This document shows positions 9,079-19,956 of a DNA stretch of 27,216 nt, in pieces; position 1 is the first letter of the stretch, and every line of letters starts with the position of its first letter. The translations under genes were made by a program, and so were the position numbers. Below the pieces are notes generated by a model, which worked only from the letters and a program-made list of their open reading frames with translations, was not told where the DNA came from and made no database searches. The stretch lies in assembly GCA_000467715.1 (NCBI GenBank), contig AJFK01000279.1, forward strand, positions 1 to 27,216, in the 5' to 3' direction. Source of the stretch: Hysterium pulicare CBS 123377. Lineage: Eukaryota > Ascomycota > Dothideomycetes > Hysteriales > Hysteriaceae.

Positions 9079-12000
9079 CGAAATCAATCGCGATTTCTTC
9101 AAGTCCAATTTCTCAGCCAGAAGAGATGTAATCGGCTGAACTTTTCAACGAGAGGTCCAAACTTATGGCGCAGTGGAGGTATTAAGCTTCTGCTCCCAAT
9201 TGTCCACAACATAGCAGGTTATCGGGAAGAACCACATCAGAAATGTGCCGGAACAATAGGAGCTACTGGAGAGTCTACAACCAGGCCAAAAGTTGAGGAA
9301 TTGGCATCAGAAGCTTTTCTCCTGCAGCAAGGCGCATTGTCTCTCAAGGCATAGTTCAGTAGTCATAGACTAGACCTTCCATGGTGTGCGCAAGGAATTA
9401 GCATCTGCAGACTCGGAGCTGGCCATATGTTGAAGAACCGAGTCCTTGATCGAGCCTTTTGATAAAGGGCCTGGTAGCGACCTAAAGGACGCACCAAAGC
9501 AAGTTCTCTGGATCTCTAACAAGACACGGAATCGCGCGACCCAGATTCGTCTTCCGCACAGAGATAGATGTTTCCCACATTCTATAGCAGCATGGAATAC
9601 AAATGCCGAATTCACGCTATTGCTGGCATACTGGCTGGCAAGGCTTGTAAAGGGGAAGTGTTTCCCCTTTCTGTAAAAGAACATGCAGTGCACATAACCA
9701 ATTCATGCAATGGTGGGCACCCTGGTAGCAAGGCGAAGCAATGGAGACTACTCATTGCAGTTTGCGTTTGCGATGAATTCAAGGGTACGTGAATTACAGC
9801 AGGGCAATCACTTCTTGGCTCAATGGCTTGCAGGAAAGTCTCGAATCCAGTCGACGGAGACGCGCCCGCTCATCCTACAACTCCACAGCATTTGGTGTTA
9901 TGCAAGTATGTCGCGGTTCATGATGTAGACTTGGATGAACTTGGAGGCGCGCCTTCGTACGCGAAAGCTTGCGGAGGTTGCAGAATTTTTAGGAGTGCAT
10001 ACCCCTGGAAGTCTTAGTGAATTGCATGCATTTGTGATGCATTTGTGACATTGTTTTTGTTGAAGCCAACAGTTTTGCCCATTGGTGTACACTTGTAGTC
10101 CTGGAGAGACCGAAAAGTTCATTCATGGTATCGCGTCACTGGCTTGCGCCCCCCTCTTGCCTTGTGCCCATCAGCCAGACCAGTTTGTTGGTATTGGCAT
10201 CGCGAAACTATAACGGCCTCTCGTAGCTAGTCTGCATACATGGCACACTTGCCCTGGCCCCTGGCAAACATGCAGCATCTGCTGTTGTGCGCAGGGCTAG
10301 AGAACTCTGAGGCCACTTCGGCTTGGAGGTCAAGGCCGCTTGGCGTCTACCAGTTGGTGTTGAAGCCAGACGTTGCGAACACCCCCCTCAACGCATCGCA
10401 TCATCAAACCAACATCACCAACCAGATCTGATCGTACACAGCTTGACCAGCGTTTGATCTTGAGCAAATGCACGCGGTAGCTTCATTCACGAAGTCTGCT
10501 GCTCGAAGAAAGGGGCTTCGAAAGGGCTGCGTGACCGGTAGAGTCAGTTCTCTTCCGCCTTCTGGCTTCGGTGAAGCGACCAGCAACGACACACGCCATG
10601 AAACCTAGACTCCTCTCCAACGGCATCAGGAGTGTGGACAAGCAATTTCCAGGAGGGAAAGCGCTGTCGACAGTTCCTCCGACAGCTTCTATTGGCCCTT
10701 GATGCATGGAGGCGCCATTAGGGTGGCAGCACGTCAGCCAACTGTGAACGATCGCACGGAGGGTGCACCTGAGTTTTACGCCAAATCCACAAGCTTGAGC
10801 ACGAGAAGCTACTTCAGCGACCAGGGGATCACGGTAAATGTTGCCGGTAAGCAGTTCTTCTTCTACAATCCAGCCTAGACATCCCCTGCAGAGAGACGAT
10901 GTCATAGGCAATCAATCTGAGAGAGGACGCTAACGTTCAACGCGTCGTCGCGTCGTGAGATTGCAGAATCGACAAGTTAGTCGCATCCAACCCTGAAGCA
11001 CCCTCTCATCTTGTTGGTGGGTGAGGTGAACCTCCATGCATCGCTATCTTGCGGACGCGACAAGACAAGAAGCGACCCTCCGAATGGGTCAAGTCTCAAA
11101 CGAGAAGAACTTTGGATGGACTAGGATGGCGCTCACGACACTCGATACCCTTTTCTTCGCGGAGATCAAGACCATACCTTCGCATTGCGGAGCCGGTGCG
11201 TGGCACCAAGATCTTGACTGATTTCAGCATGCAAGGTATCCTCAGATCAACAGAATTGCGGACTTCTGAGTGGGTTCAACGGAATCGAATGGCACCCTGG
11301 ACAATCGACAACATTCCTTCCAAACGAAAGAAGCCCACCTTTGCACGCAGCCGAGTCGGGGTTGAGGTATCAAAAGCTTGGCCGATACGAATACACAAAA
11401 CCTCGAGTCACAGGCCGCGAGACCACAAGGACGATGATGTGAAAGCCTCTGGAGCTTATTCGTAATCCCCGGACACATTTGTAGCATTCATAGTTGTATG
11501 ATTGAGTGGCAGACGCCGGCAAGGTAAGGGTACACTCTGGCACTTCTCGCTCACAATCCTAGGTTGCCAACGAGAATGGTGCAGGATATTGTGCGATGTC
11601 GAAGAGATGCTAACGACATCCAGAACATCGTCGACAAAATCTTGTGGCCCTTGTGCTTCCATTCCGAACCGAGACGCGGAAGCTGGAACCCATACCTGCT
11701 ATCGTAAAGCGAGGGGCCGTACGATGCGCTCCAGAATCTGCCAACATCCACATTTCTTCGAAGAAATACAATAACAGGTAGGATAACAACAACCATCAGT
11801 GTTCATGTGACAGCCGGTTGCCATGAGACCCCATCTTGTGTGGGCAAAGCGACAGCCATCAAATCAGATGTCCGAAGCATTGAGAGCTTTACACATCTTG
11901 CGGGGTTGATACTGAATACTGAGTGGGAGCGATTCACATGAGTGTCGATGCAGAGGCCATCGCTGTATCTCGATATCTCTGTGCAAAGACAAGATGACTC

Positions 12001-12421
12001 GCAGTCTGAGAACGCACGCATAACTCGAAAGTCATCTCGTTGACGACGATGTCATTTTGTTGATTAACTCAAAGGTCAACCAAATGCCCTGCGTCAATGA
12101 AGATTGATCGACCGATTGATTTACAGATGGTAATCGAGAGGTTGAAGGCTAATCGCGGCATCCATGATCCCTGGGTTATGTACCAGAGTGATCGTTCGAG
12201 GTCGTTCCATGCATCAATTGCTGCGGCTCAAAAGTCGACCATCCATTGAACCGATCACTGCAGCGCTTGTTGGGTTCTTTTTGCCAATGCATGCTTCATC
12301 AAGTCTTGTGTGAGAACGATGCGGCACTATCGAACCGAGTATGACCATGCTTCCACAATGTCGACGCGCTCTCAAAAAGTGTTTTCATAGTCTTTTCAGA
12401 AGAGGCTCTCTCCTCGAGACG
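9079..12421. other. Long stretch without a recognisable gene
   Basis: About 3.3 kb of mixed-composition sequence with only short overlapping ORFs, none over 142 codons. Small features: a perfect 9-bp stem AAAGGGGAA / TTCCCCTTT with a 4-nt loop at 9649-9670, and a double GCATTTGTGAT at about 10028-10049. A GTACGTG ... TTGCAG pair at 9785-9833 has the shape of a 49-nt intron, but the joined frames give no convincing protein. Confidence 0.4.
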
Positions 12422-12440
12422 GCTTGCTCAAGGAGCAAGC
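12422..12440. repeat. Perfect 8-bp hairpin with 3-nt loop
   Basis: GCTTGCTC (12422-12429), loop AAG, then GAGCAAGC (12433-12440). It sits some 40 nt before a tandem array. It lacks a T-run and there is no gene upstream, so it is not an obvious terminator. Confidence 0.6.
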
Positions 12441-12481
12441 TCAGTATTTGAACTAACTAGCAGGTTTCCAGGACCCGGATT

Positions 12482-12550
12482 CCAGGAGGCCAGATACCAG
12501 GAGGCCAGATACCAGGAGCCAGGAGCCAGGAGACCAGATATCAGGACAGG
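12482..12550. repeat. Short tandem array, 15-nt unit
   Basis: Two perfect copies of CCAGGAGGCCAGATA (12482-12496, 12497-12511) are followed by degenerate copies built from CCAGGAG and CCAGATA to about 12550. Partial relatives precede it from about 12466. A minisatellite-like array, not linked to any coding frame. Confidence 0.8.
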
Positions 12551-14352
12551 ACGACGAAAATATCAAAGAACCAAGAGATGAACAGCGTTGAGGTATTAAA
12601 GTATCTTAAGGGACTCATGCATACGAACAAGAAAGAGAAGGAGGAGAATATGAGATGACTAAAAGAAATAACGATGAGAAGAAATCAGGAAGAATCTTAT
12701 GCAAAGAAATTTGATAAAAACCAGAGTATCCCAAAATTCACGGGATCAAAGTCAATTCGTGTACAAGCTTCGGAGAAGTAAAGGAGCGATCCGTGGCGAG
12801 GAAGACTTGTGGCAGCTGGCGGCAACTCGTCCCAGGCATACAGATTCCGGCCTGCTTGTTGAACGACCATAACATCAACCATCAGCGTGGTGTGGATGAG
12901 AAGTACCGGAGGCTGGAAAAGCAGCGTGGGCCAACGCCCTCGGGTGTCGAAACACTTCACGCGTCTATATCCGTAGCATGACCTGATACGCGGCTCTGCC
13001 TACTCATGTCTTTCGTGTGGGCAAAGTATCGCTCGAAATGGCATCGATCGCCAACGTAATCATCGATGATCGGTCCAATATTTCAATTTTGGTTCCAATG
13101 CCTGTTGAAAGTTTCACGCCACACGATCGAGCCGGAGGATTCTGGGACATGTCATCCGTGGATACATGAGCGACCTTTAACGAATCTTCTTCACAGACGC
13201 CGGTACGATCCTCTCCGGCGTGAGTGCCCAAGGCTTCCTTGCAGCTCGTCAGCTGTGGAAAGTGAGGACGAGAGTATTTACACGTACGACATGTTGTCAT
13301 GTCCAGCCTTCAGTATTTTCAATACTCAGACACAGCCCTCATGGTTCTTCAAATATTCCACAAGAGTCAGCTACTTCCGATCCCAAGGGTCGCGCCTGGT
13401 AGTGATGGTGCGTAACAAGCATCGGTGTTGGCGATCATGCAAGATGAGCAAACCACAGTTTCAAAGCTATGCGTAAAGCCTTCGCTACCTGCATGAAGGT
13501 GGTGAGGGCTGTGGTAGTAACCGCGTGGTTGTTGCTGCTGTGCATGGCGGATGTCGTTACTCATCGTACTCCGAATTCCCTTGGCTGTACAAGTCTGGAA
13601 AGGACCTACTCCATATGATACTTTCTGAACATTCTCAAGGATGTCAACTTGCTTTCAAGCCTTGTACAGAGTCTTGATCACCTTCGTAGGCTGGCAGTCA
13701 AGAAGGTGATAGGCGTAGGCCTACTCTCCTAAATGCCGAATTTTGACACCTTGTGCGGTGGATGATGCATGCGCCGTTGTACCCAAGGCCCTGTGGCGAC
13801 CTGAACCTGAGAGGATCAGGGAGAAGACAAAGCATTTGAGCATACACGGGGTTGACTCAAGCAGCGGATGTCTGGCTGAGTTGTGTAGAGGCTCCCTGAT
13901 GCTGATGGGTCTCCCTCGTCCGCCACGCGCGAACTCCCTGCTACCTTGTAGTCTGCTATGATCCCGCTCAAGTCAAGTATCCAAGTCTTTCCATCGCGGT
14001 ATCTATTCAGGCTGTGAATGCGGTGTTGGAGGTCGGAGGGTCATGGATCGTGTGGCTCGTTTGAGGGCGTTTGCGGGGCCGCTCGATACGTTCAGAGTCA
14101 ACCAGTCGATTCTTGCATTGAGGCCTCGAGTTATCCGACTGTCTCCGATTGATCTGTAACATGCGAATCGACTGCAAGTTCAATCAATGGAGTTGTTGAC
14201 GCTGGCGCCGTGCTGGGTCGCTCGCCGAAAGTCGCCGCGGCGTCGTGGCTGGATCGTCCCTGCGGAAGGTGCCGCTGAAACTCTGCCTTCCCTACTAGGC
14301 AGTAAAGCCCCAATAGAGCATGTGTGTATCGCCTTCGTGTACATTGCCCTGG
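12551..14352. other. Long stretch without a recognisable gene
   Basis: About 1.8 kb. It starts AG-rich (12600-12700) and becomes GC-richer after 13700. ORFs up to 136 codons (13066-13476, +) overlap others in different frames and show no motif. Nothing else seen. Confidence 0.4.
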
Positions 14353-14793
14353 CTAAGCCGCCCTTTCCGCTGTCGTCGTGGTTGGAAGGTTGTGTCGGGC
14401 AAGCGATCGCAAGCTCGCCTCATGGTGTTGCTCGCGAGGCGGACGGTGGAGCTTCACGAGAAGCAGAAGCAGCAACGCAGACATCGCAGGCATATGTGAG
14501 ACAGTCGCTGTAAAGCTAAAGACATGTCTGAATGCCGCCTCTCCATCTGCTCCGTTCAAGGAATACCAATGAACGCCGTGCATGGTGTCGATGCAGATTT
14601 TCAACACCAGCAGGTCTTCTTGGCAGCCCAATGTCCTATCCTCCCAGTGGGCAAGGGTGTATGTGTACAATGGGCCACAAAACCAAGCCCGATGGCTCAG
14701 CGGAGCCTTCACGCGACTTTTGTAGTGGGATGTCTCTGTCGTGGAGGCGGAGATGGGGAGGGTAAAGCTTAAGGTTGCTAGAACGAAAACCAT
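14353..14793 (-). CDS. Candidate small secreted protein (146 residues) inside a longer open frame
   Basis: Starting at the ATG at 14793 (minus strand), the protein opens with MVFVLATLSFTLPISAS, which has the layout of a signal peptide. It is followed by a polar region with single cysteines in WFCGPL, LGCQED and LKICID. A leucine run (ALLLLLLV) lies near the C-terminus, about residues 108-115, and a basic tail follows. The same frame stays open upstream to 15339 (328 codons in all), so the true start is uncertain. I chose 14793 only because of the signal-like stretch. A frame of 328 codons is long for chance at this base composition, but the upstream part is rich in R, S and P and has no domain. 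No neighbour supports a function. A chance ORF or an old coding remnant remains possible. Confidence 0.25.
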   Translation of the reverse strand: MVFVLATLSFTLPISASTTETSHYKSRVKAPLSHRAWFCGPLYTYTLAHWEDRTLGCQEDLLVLKICIDTMHGVHWYSLNGADGEAAFRHVFSFTATVSHMPAMSALLLLLLVKLHRPPREQHHEASLRSLARHNLPTTTTAERAA

Positions 14794-15339
14794 GCATGCG
14801 AAAGAAGGGCAAAACCCCCTACGTCGGCCAAAGCAATTCAAGCTGCATGGGGGTATGCGAGCTGCTAAATGACCACGCTGCATGAAATGGCTGTTTGGTG
14901 CTCTGGCAGGCAATCGAGGCCTATTCGGGAACGCAGTCATGGAACACCCCTTCCAGAAACGCCTAAACCCCCAGGAGAGCCCAAGAGATCCCACATGTTT
15001 GCCTGCAACGTAGAGTGCAGCAAGTATTGAAGCTGTAGAGCGCCATCCTCCGTCAGCTAAATATGCGCCTTCGGTTGATTGGGTGGAGCGAAAATCACCT
15101 AATATGCGCCTTGAAGCCCAAAAAGAGGGCCATATCTCCCAGATGCGACACCTGGGCCCAATATTGATGATATATGCCGCATGCTCATGAATATCTTCGT
15201 AGAGAATGTTTCCATGAGGTCCTGGAGGTCCGAGAATTTCGCGTCGTTCGGGAAGGATGCCCCGCGTCTCCGATCTGCCGGGGAGCGAGTCAGGGGTGCG
15301 ACCTCTGAAACTTCTTTTCAACATCATCCCGTGAAACAT

Positions 15340-15737
15340 GCCAGAATCTCATCACTTGAAAGAAGCAAACCCATCAAAATAACGCATTTTTGCTGTTAAA
15401 AAATGATCAAGAATTGTCCGGATGTGTTTGCGGACATAGGGCATCGATTTCACTCACGCGTTGATTGTTATCATGTTTCCGAGAAGCGTGGGCATTTGCA
15501 TTTCCAAGCTATTTCCAAGCCCCGTCCGGAGCATGGCCGCGTGCAAGAGATTGGGGAACGTTTCATGGGCGATGGCATACATTTACATCTAACTTGGGAT
15601 GGAAAAGCGAAGGTGCGAATGAAGCCGAAGCTTAGAAGCTGGTTCTCGACACCTCGTGAACCCATCGTCAACCTTCTCAATCCTTCTCACGCTGAAACGG
15701 CAATCATCTAATATGCAGGAGGGAAGTTTCAACGAAC
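15340..15737. other. Non-coding stretch
   Basis: About 400 nt with two opposed small ORFs (102 codons on +, 69 on -) and no recognisable motif. Confidence 0.35.
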
Positions 15738-16575
15738 CTATTGACAAGATATCGTAACAGCGAAGCGGCCTCTCGGATTGTCATAATCAAAATCAAACAT
15801 ATACGTCGAACGGTTAGCTCCCGATTTATGAGACGAAATCACTGGATTCAAGAGTGGAAGAATTCTTGAAGGCCAATCTGTGCGAACACTGAGATGAGTC
15901 AAAGAGGCTTTCATTTTTATGGAGCTACGAATTGCATTCACATAGGTGGACGCATCCTCAAGATAAATCAAGACCTCATCTTTGCGACCAACATCGACGC
16001 ATGAACTGTCTGGCATGCCTCACACGTGTTGGAAATCAATGCTCCTGGAGATTGGTCTTCGAGCAAGTGGCCCATCCATGGGCCTTCGAACGCTCCAGCG
16101 TTCCGATGCCAAATTTCCGTGGCCACATAGAGATGTATGCCACCTAAGGAACCTGCACCCATAGCGCGGCCAGTTGAGTGATGCAGGCACCCTGCAAGGG
16201 CTAAACGTAAGGTTGACCGCCCTTAGCGCTTCGTCAATTTGGGTGCATGCCTTATCGAAAACGAATGTCCACAGATCTCAGGACACCATCTCTATTTCAA
16301 GTGCACGGGCTGGCAGCATCCCCTTCTCAGCGTAAATACTGGCAAACATGTTTGACTTCGGTATTGTTCGCTCTATTTCCCAAGAGGGGATACTCGGAAG
16401 CGGAAACCTTTGATCGAGACATTTCGCCATTATCATAAGTGGCATATTTCAAGTCATAAAGGAAGTAGCGGACGTCTTCGAATATAGCTCTTCCATTGAA
16501 GCGGATGATATTGGGGTCGATCAACCTTTTCTGCCTACGAAGTAAACAATACCTCCTGCCATTTGAAACGATCAC
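15738..16575 (-). pseudogene. Broken gene remnant, family not recognised
   Basis: Minus-strand frames in series give protein-like stretches of ordinary amino-acid composition. From 16575: DPNIIRFNGRAIFEDVRYFL and KYATYDNGEMSRSKVSASEY, to a stop near 16327. Next, in another frame from about 16340, a piece including EKGMLPARALEIEM, and after an in-frame stop DKACTQIDEALRAVNLTF. Then GGIHLYVATEIWHRNAGAFE (about 16145 to 16085). Last, KDEVLIYLEDASTYVNAI through DFDYDNPRGRFAVTIS, ending at the TAG at 15738-15740. The frame changes at least three times. I could not find GT-AG introns that join all parts cleanly, so decay is likelier than splicing. A donor/acceptor-like pair (GTGAGTG ... CGTAG) lies just before the first piece. 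No domain name can be given. Confidence 0.33.
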
Positions 16576-17485
16576 TCACCAAGGTCGTGGGGTTGAAGCT
16601 TATTCAAAATTGCTTAACTGCTGAGGGAAATGCAGTTTTCGCAGCTGGAACGAACGCTGGATGTCGATTCATTTCTTGTCGTGGAGGAACTCATGGATAC
16701 CTGATCAGAATTGTCAGCGCTCATTCAACGGTAGCGAAGGAAGAAAACGTAGGGATAAGCCCTTGGCCCATATCGCCGTGCTCCGCTACAATCCACTGCC
16801 GCAAAACAACGACCACTGCTCTCGTTAGGAAGACACCATTGTTAAAGCGAGGAGTCAGATTCTGCATTCCCATCAAGACAAAAGATGTAGAGCTAGGCAG
16901 CTCTAGGCGAAGCGATCAAATTTCCGCTTTCCTATGAAGTGCCATGCTCCCCCCATTTGGAGTTAATCTTTGAGCGCTAAGATCTGAGGTGCAAACGGAG
17001 AGCCAAAGCACCTAGGGCATGGCGCTCATAGAAGGATGACTTTTTCTGCTTATGGTTCTGCACAAACCATTTTCCCTAAATTCTTTCCTCAGTTGTATGT
17101 CTCAAATGTGGGGGCGGGATGACTTAGCTCTGGTCTATGACTCTATTGCAAGGCCCATCACGATCAGATGTAGGCTCCCAGTTTCTCGCCGATGCCATGC
17201 CAGACAGAAGTTGTACAACAAAGCTGGCTGCAAATGATGGAGGTCCAGGAACCCGTTATTCTCGGAGCGGTAAGACGATCGGTGCTATAGAAAAGCTATC
17301 CGACTGGGGGGCTCGCAGAAACCACTCCGTGGTGAATTCATGTCTGGCCCACCGTGGATGACATTACTTCCTGAACTGTCTCCTTAGCAGCAACTCTTGA
17401 AACTGGGGAAGGAAAAACTTAGCTCGTTAGCTTACGCCAAAGTACAGCTGTGAGAGATCGACATTAGCCCCCTTGAAGATATGTA
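16576..17485. other. Stretch without a recognisable gene
   Basis: About 900 nt. A 124-codon plus-strand ORF (16563-16937) has no motif. A small perfect hairpin TAGAGCT-AGGC-AGCTCTA lies at about 16888-16905. Confidence 0.35.
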
Positions 17486-17552
17486 CGCCAGGCTTTCAGA
17501 GGGACGTCCCTGCTTCATTGAAACGAAGCAGCATACAATCACCAGCCTGGCG
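17486..17552. repeat. Nested inverted repeats
   Basis: Outer arms CGCCAGGCT (17486-17494) and AGCCTGGCG (17544-17552) enclose an inner hairpin CTGCTTC (17510-17516) / GAAGCAG (17525-17531) with an 8-nt loop. Both pairings are perfect. This could fold as a stem with an internal hairpin; no function is apparent. Confidence 0.55.
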
Positions 17553-19831
17553 CTCCTCCGGATTCCTCGCGCCTCAAAAGGTCGGGCGGTCCGTCATTCC
17601 TTGAGAGGGAGACCGTCCATTGGATCAATGTTCGCCGCGAGAAGATGATCCTTGCCGTAGAGAACTCGAGACAAGACCCGCATGACGACGATAACAGCTT
17701 TAATCTACCCGGAGCTTACTGCGATATATCGGTCACGACCCAGCTACTCAAAAGAGCAGGGATCGATTCCTCAATACCCAGGTTTCCTCCCCATCGTAAG
17801 AGGGGTGAGGATCCTGGTATCCGGGCACTATCCTTCTTGAAACCCTACGGGACCTAAGTCTGCGAGGTTCCAGGAACGCCAACGTACAGGCGAAGGACAG
17901 ATTCAGTTCCTTTGACATTGCAATGCTTCCGAGGGGCTTCAGTCACAGGAGAAGTCCTTGACCCTCTCATTGCCAGACAAACACCACTTAGGATGTAGCG
18001 AGCAAGCAAGACACCATGGCAAAGATGTCTAGTACTTGTCCATCTACCACAGGGTAGAAAAGCAGTGGACTCTACAAGAAGGATCAGAAACAAAGATGAT
18101 CATTACAACGGGGAAAGAAAGAAAAGGAAATCAACCTTCATCAAAGCTCGAGCGAAATGGAACGGAGCGGAACGGAACCAAACAAAACACATAGATCAAC
18201 AGTGGCACACGAGCACGACGCGAGAGGTGAAAGTTTTAAGGAAATGTAGGACTCGATCAAGGCCCAATGCCACTGAGAAGGTTGGATGTGCGCTAGTGCA
18301 GAGTCCGTTCGTTCTTCTTCCCGAACATCGCTAGAATGCTCGGACTTCATTTATTCACCAGTCCGCATGGAGCCATGGATACCTTGGGTCCAACAGGATA
18401 CAAGATGTTAGTGCACAGACCGGGAGGAGAGTGAGTACTCACCTTGTAAACCTCACCAACTTTCCCAAATGGCGAGGGTCAAGTCGCTTGTAGATGAATC
18501 TCAAGTGATTGAGTTCAAAATGCAAACAGCACAGTGGAAACCCACCGTAGAAACGAGGAGTTAGCGAATGTCACAACTAAGGAGATTGAGGGGCGACTTG
18601 CCTGCAAAAAGACCAGCACCACCAAGGGCCATTACTTAAAGCATCTGCATCGTCATCTGCAACTCGTCAGCAACTCTGCAATGAGCTAATGACGCATTGG
18701 AGATGTAGCGAGCCCGTTCACCGACAGCGAAGAGTCTCACGCGTGTCGGTTTCAGTTTAAAAGGGCATGCCAAAATAGTATTGGACATAGGCTCAAAAGC
18801 CGGAGATTGGCCTCAGTGCCATGGAGAATCGGCAAAGAGGCCCCCCACGTCCTGGAACTTGATAAACCAAAAGAAGGGAAGGAAAGCATACATACGAGCA
18901 GAGCACATACATCGACCCATCAAGAACTTGAAGGAAGAGAAACGACAAAGGGGATGAGAGAAATACTTGCGGAGAGACGAAGAGCGGCATTGTCTTCTTG
19001 ATGAGTATCGTTTACCTATTGTCAGTCTAAAGATGTACTCGCCCTGCCTCCGCATCCTGAAGAGTCTCACAGGACTTGGCTTTAAGGACGAGGGAGACAC
19101 AAGCAATCACTGTCCGAAGACAGGTCATGCACTGCACTCGCATATCAATCTCCCGGTTCGCGAAGAAATGTTTTGCATTGGTTCTTCATTGCCATGGAAG
19201 AGCGACTACGAAGAACCAAGCATCCCCCGGGATCGCGTCTAGTCCGCAAACAAGCGAAGGAGCAAACGACGATTGCTGATGTTGAGGTCAACTTGGAACC
19301 TAGGTATGGTCAGCTTTGTTACTTCATTGAATCTCAAGAAGTATCACTTCTCGCGAAGTGATGTGCCGACATATCAGTAACCCCCAGGCCATGAATCTCG
19401 GGCCAGCGGGCTCTTCTCATTATGCGGCACGTTCATCTTGGACTTGGGTCATCACCGACAGACAGCAGTCTGGATGAATCGCCGTGTCCGATTTGATGAT
19501 GGAGAAAGGATGAACTTACTTGAAGATCTATGTGGAAACGCAAGTCGACTTGGGCCTGAAGTTGATCAGCTCAGGGTCCACAATAATCGTCGGCAGAGAC
19601 ACCCACTATGAGACAACGACGTATCTCTAATCGATCGGCGACGGCGAGGCTCGAGAGTACCGGTAGCTACCTGGTCAAAGAGTTAGCGCAGCAGTGACGA
19701 CCAAATCCGGACACCTATGTACGCAAGGCGACACTCATAGCACAAGGACGGGGGGGAAATGTAAGCTCGAACCGATAAACTACGGCTACTGGACAAGAAC
19801 GAACAACGCGCGAACGAAGATCGTTAGCATC
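17553..19831. other. Long stretch without a recognisable gene
   Basis: About 2.3 kb with ORFs under 100 codons only. GGAACGG-type direct repeats near 18160-18180. A shared 12-mer GAAGAGTCTCAC occurs near 18727 and 19059. Nothing supports a gene. Confidence 0.4.
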
Positions 19832-19956
19832 CTTCAGACCACCCTCTCGGCTTTGCCAAATGCAGAACCAGAGCTACTTCAGACCACTCGGCTGTGCTAG
19901 ATGCAGAACCAGAGCTGCTTCAGACTACTCGGCTGTGCCTAGCAGAACCAGAGCTG
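19832..19956. repeat. Minisatellite, three units of 45, 41 and 39 nt
   Basis: Units 19832-19876, 19877-19917 and 19918-19956 each begin CTTCAGAC and end GCAGAACCAGAGCT plus one base. Differences are substitutions and small deletions in the middle of the unit. No spacer lies between units, so it is not CRISPR-like. Confidence 0.85.

Noticed and set aside
9649-9670. 9-bp hairpin AAAGGGGAA / TTCCCCTTT
   Set aside because: A stem of this size is expected about once by chance in a window this long; there is no gene context.
9568-9928. Two-exon gene using a GTACGTG ... TTGCAG intron at 9785-9833
   Set aside because: The joined protein is short, has no motif, and the better-looking downstream frame (9823-10017) is out of phase with exon 1.
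19832-19956. CRISPR-like array
   Set aside because: Units are contiguous without spacers and the genome is eukaryotic.
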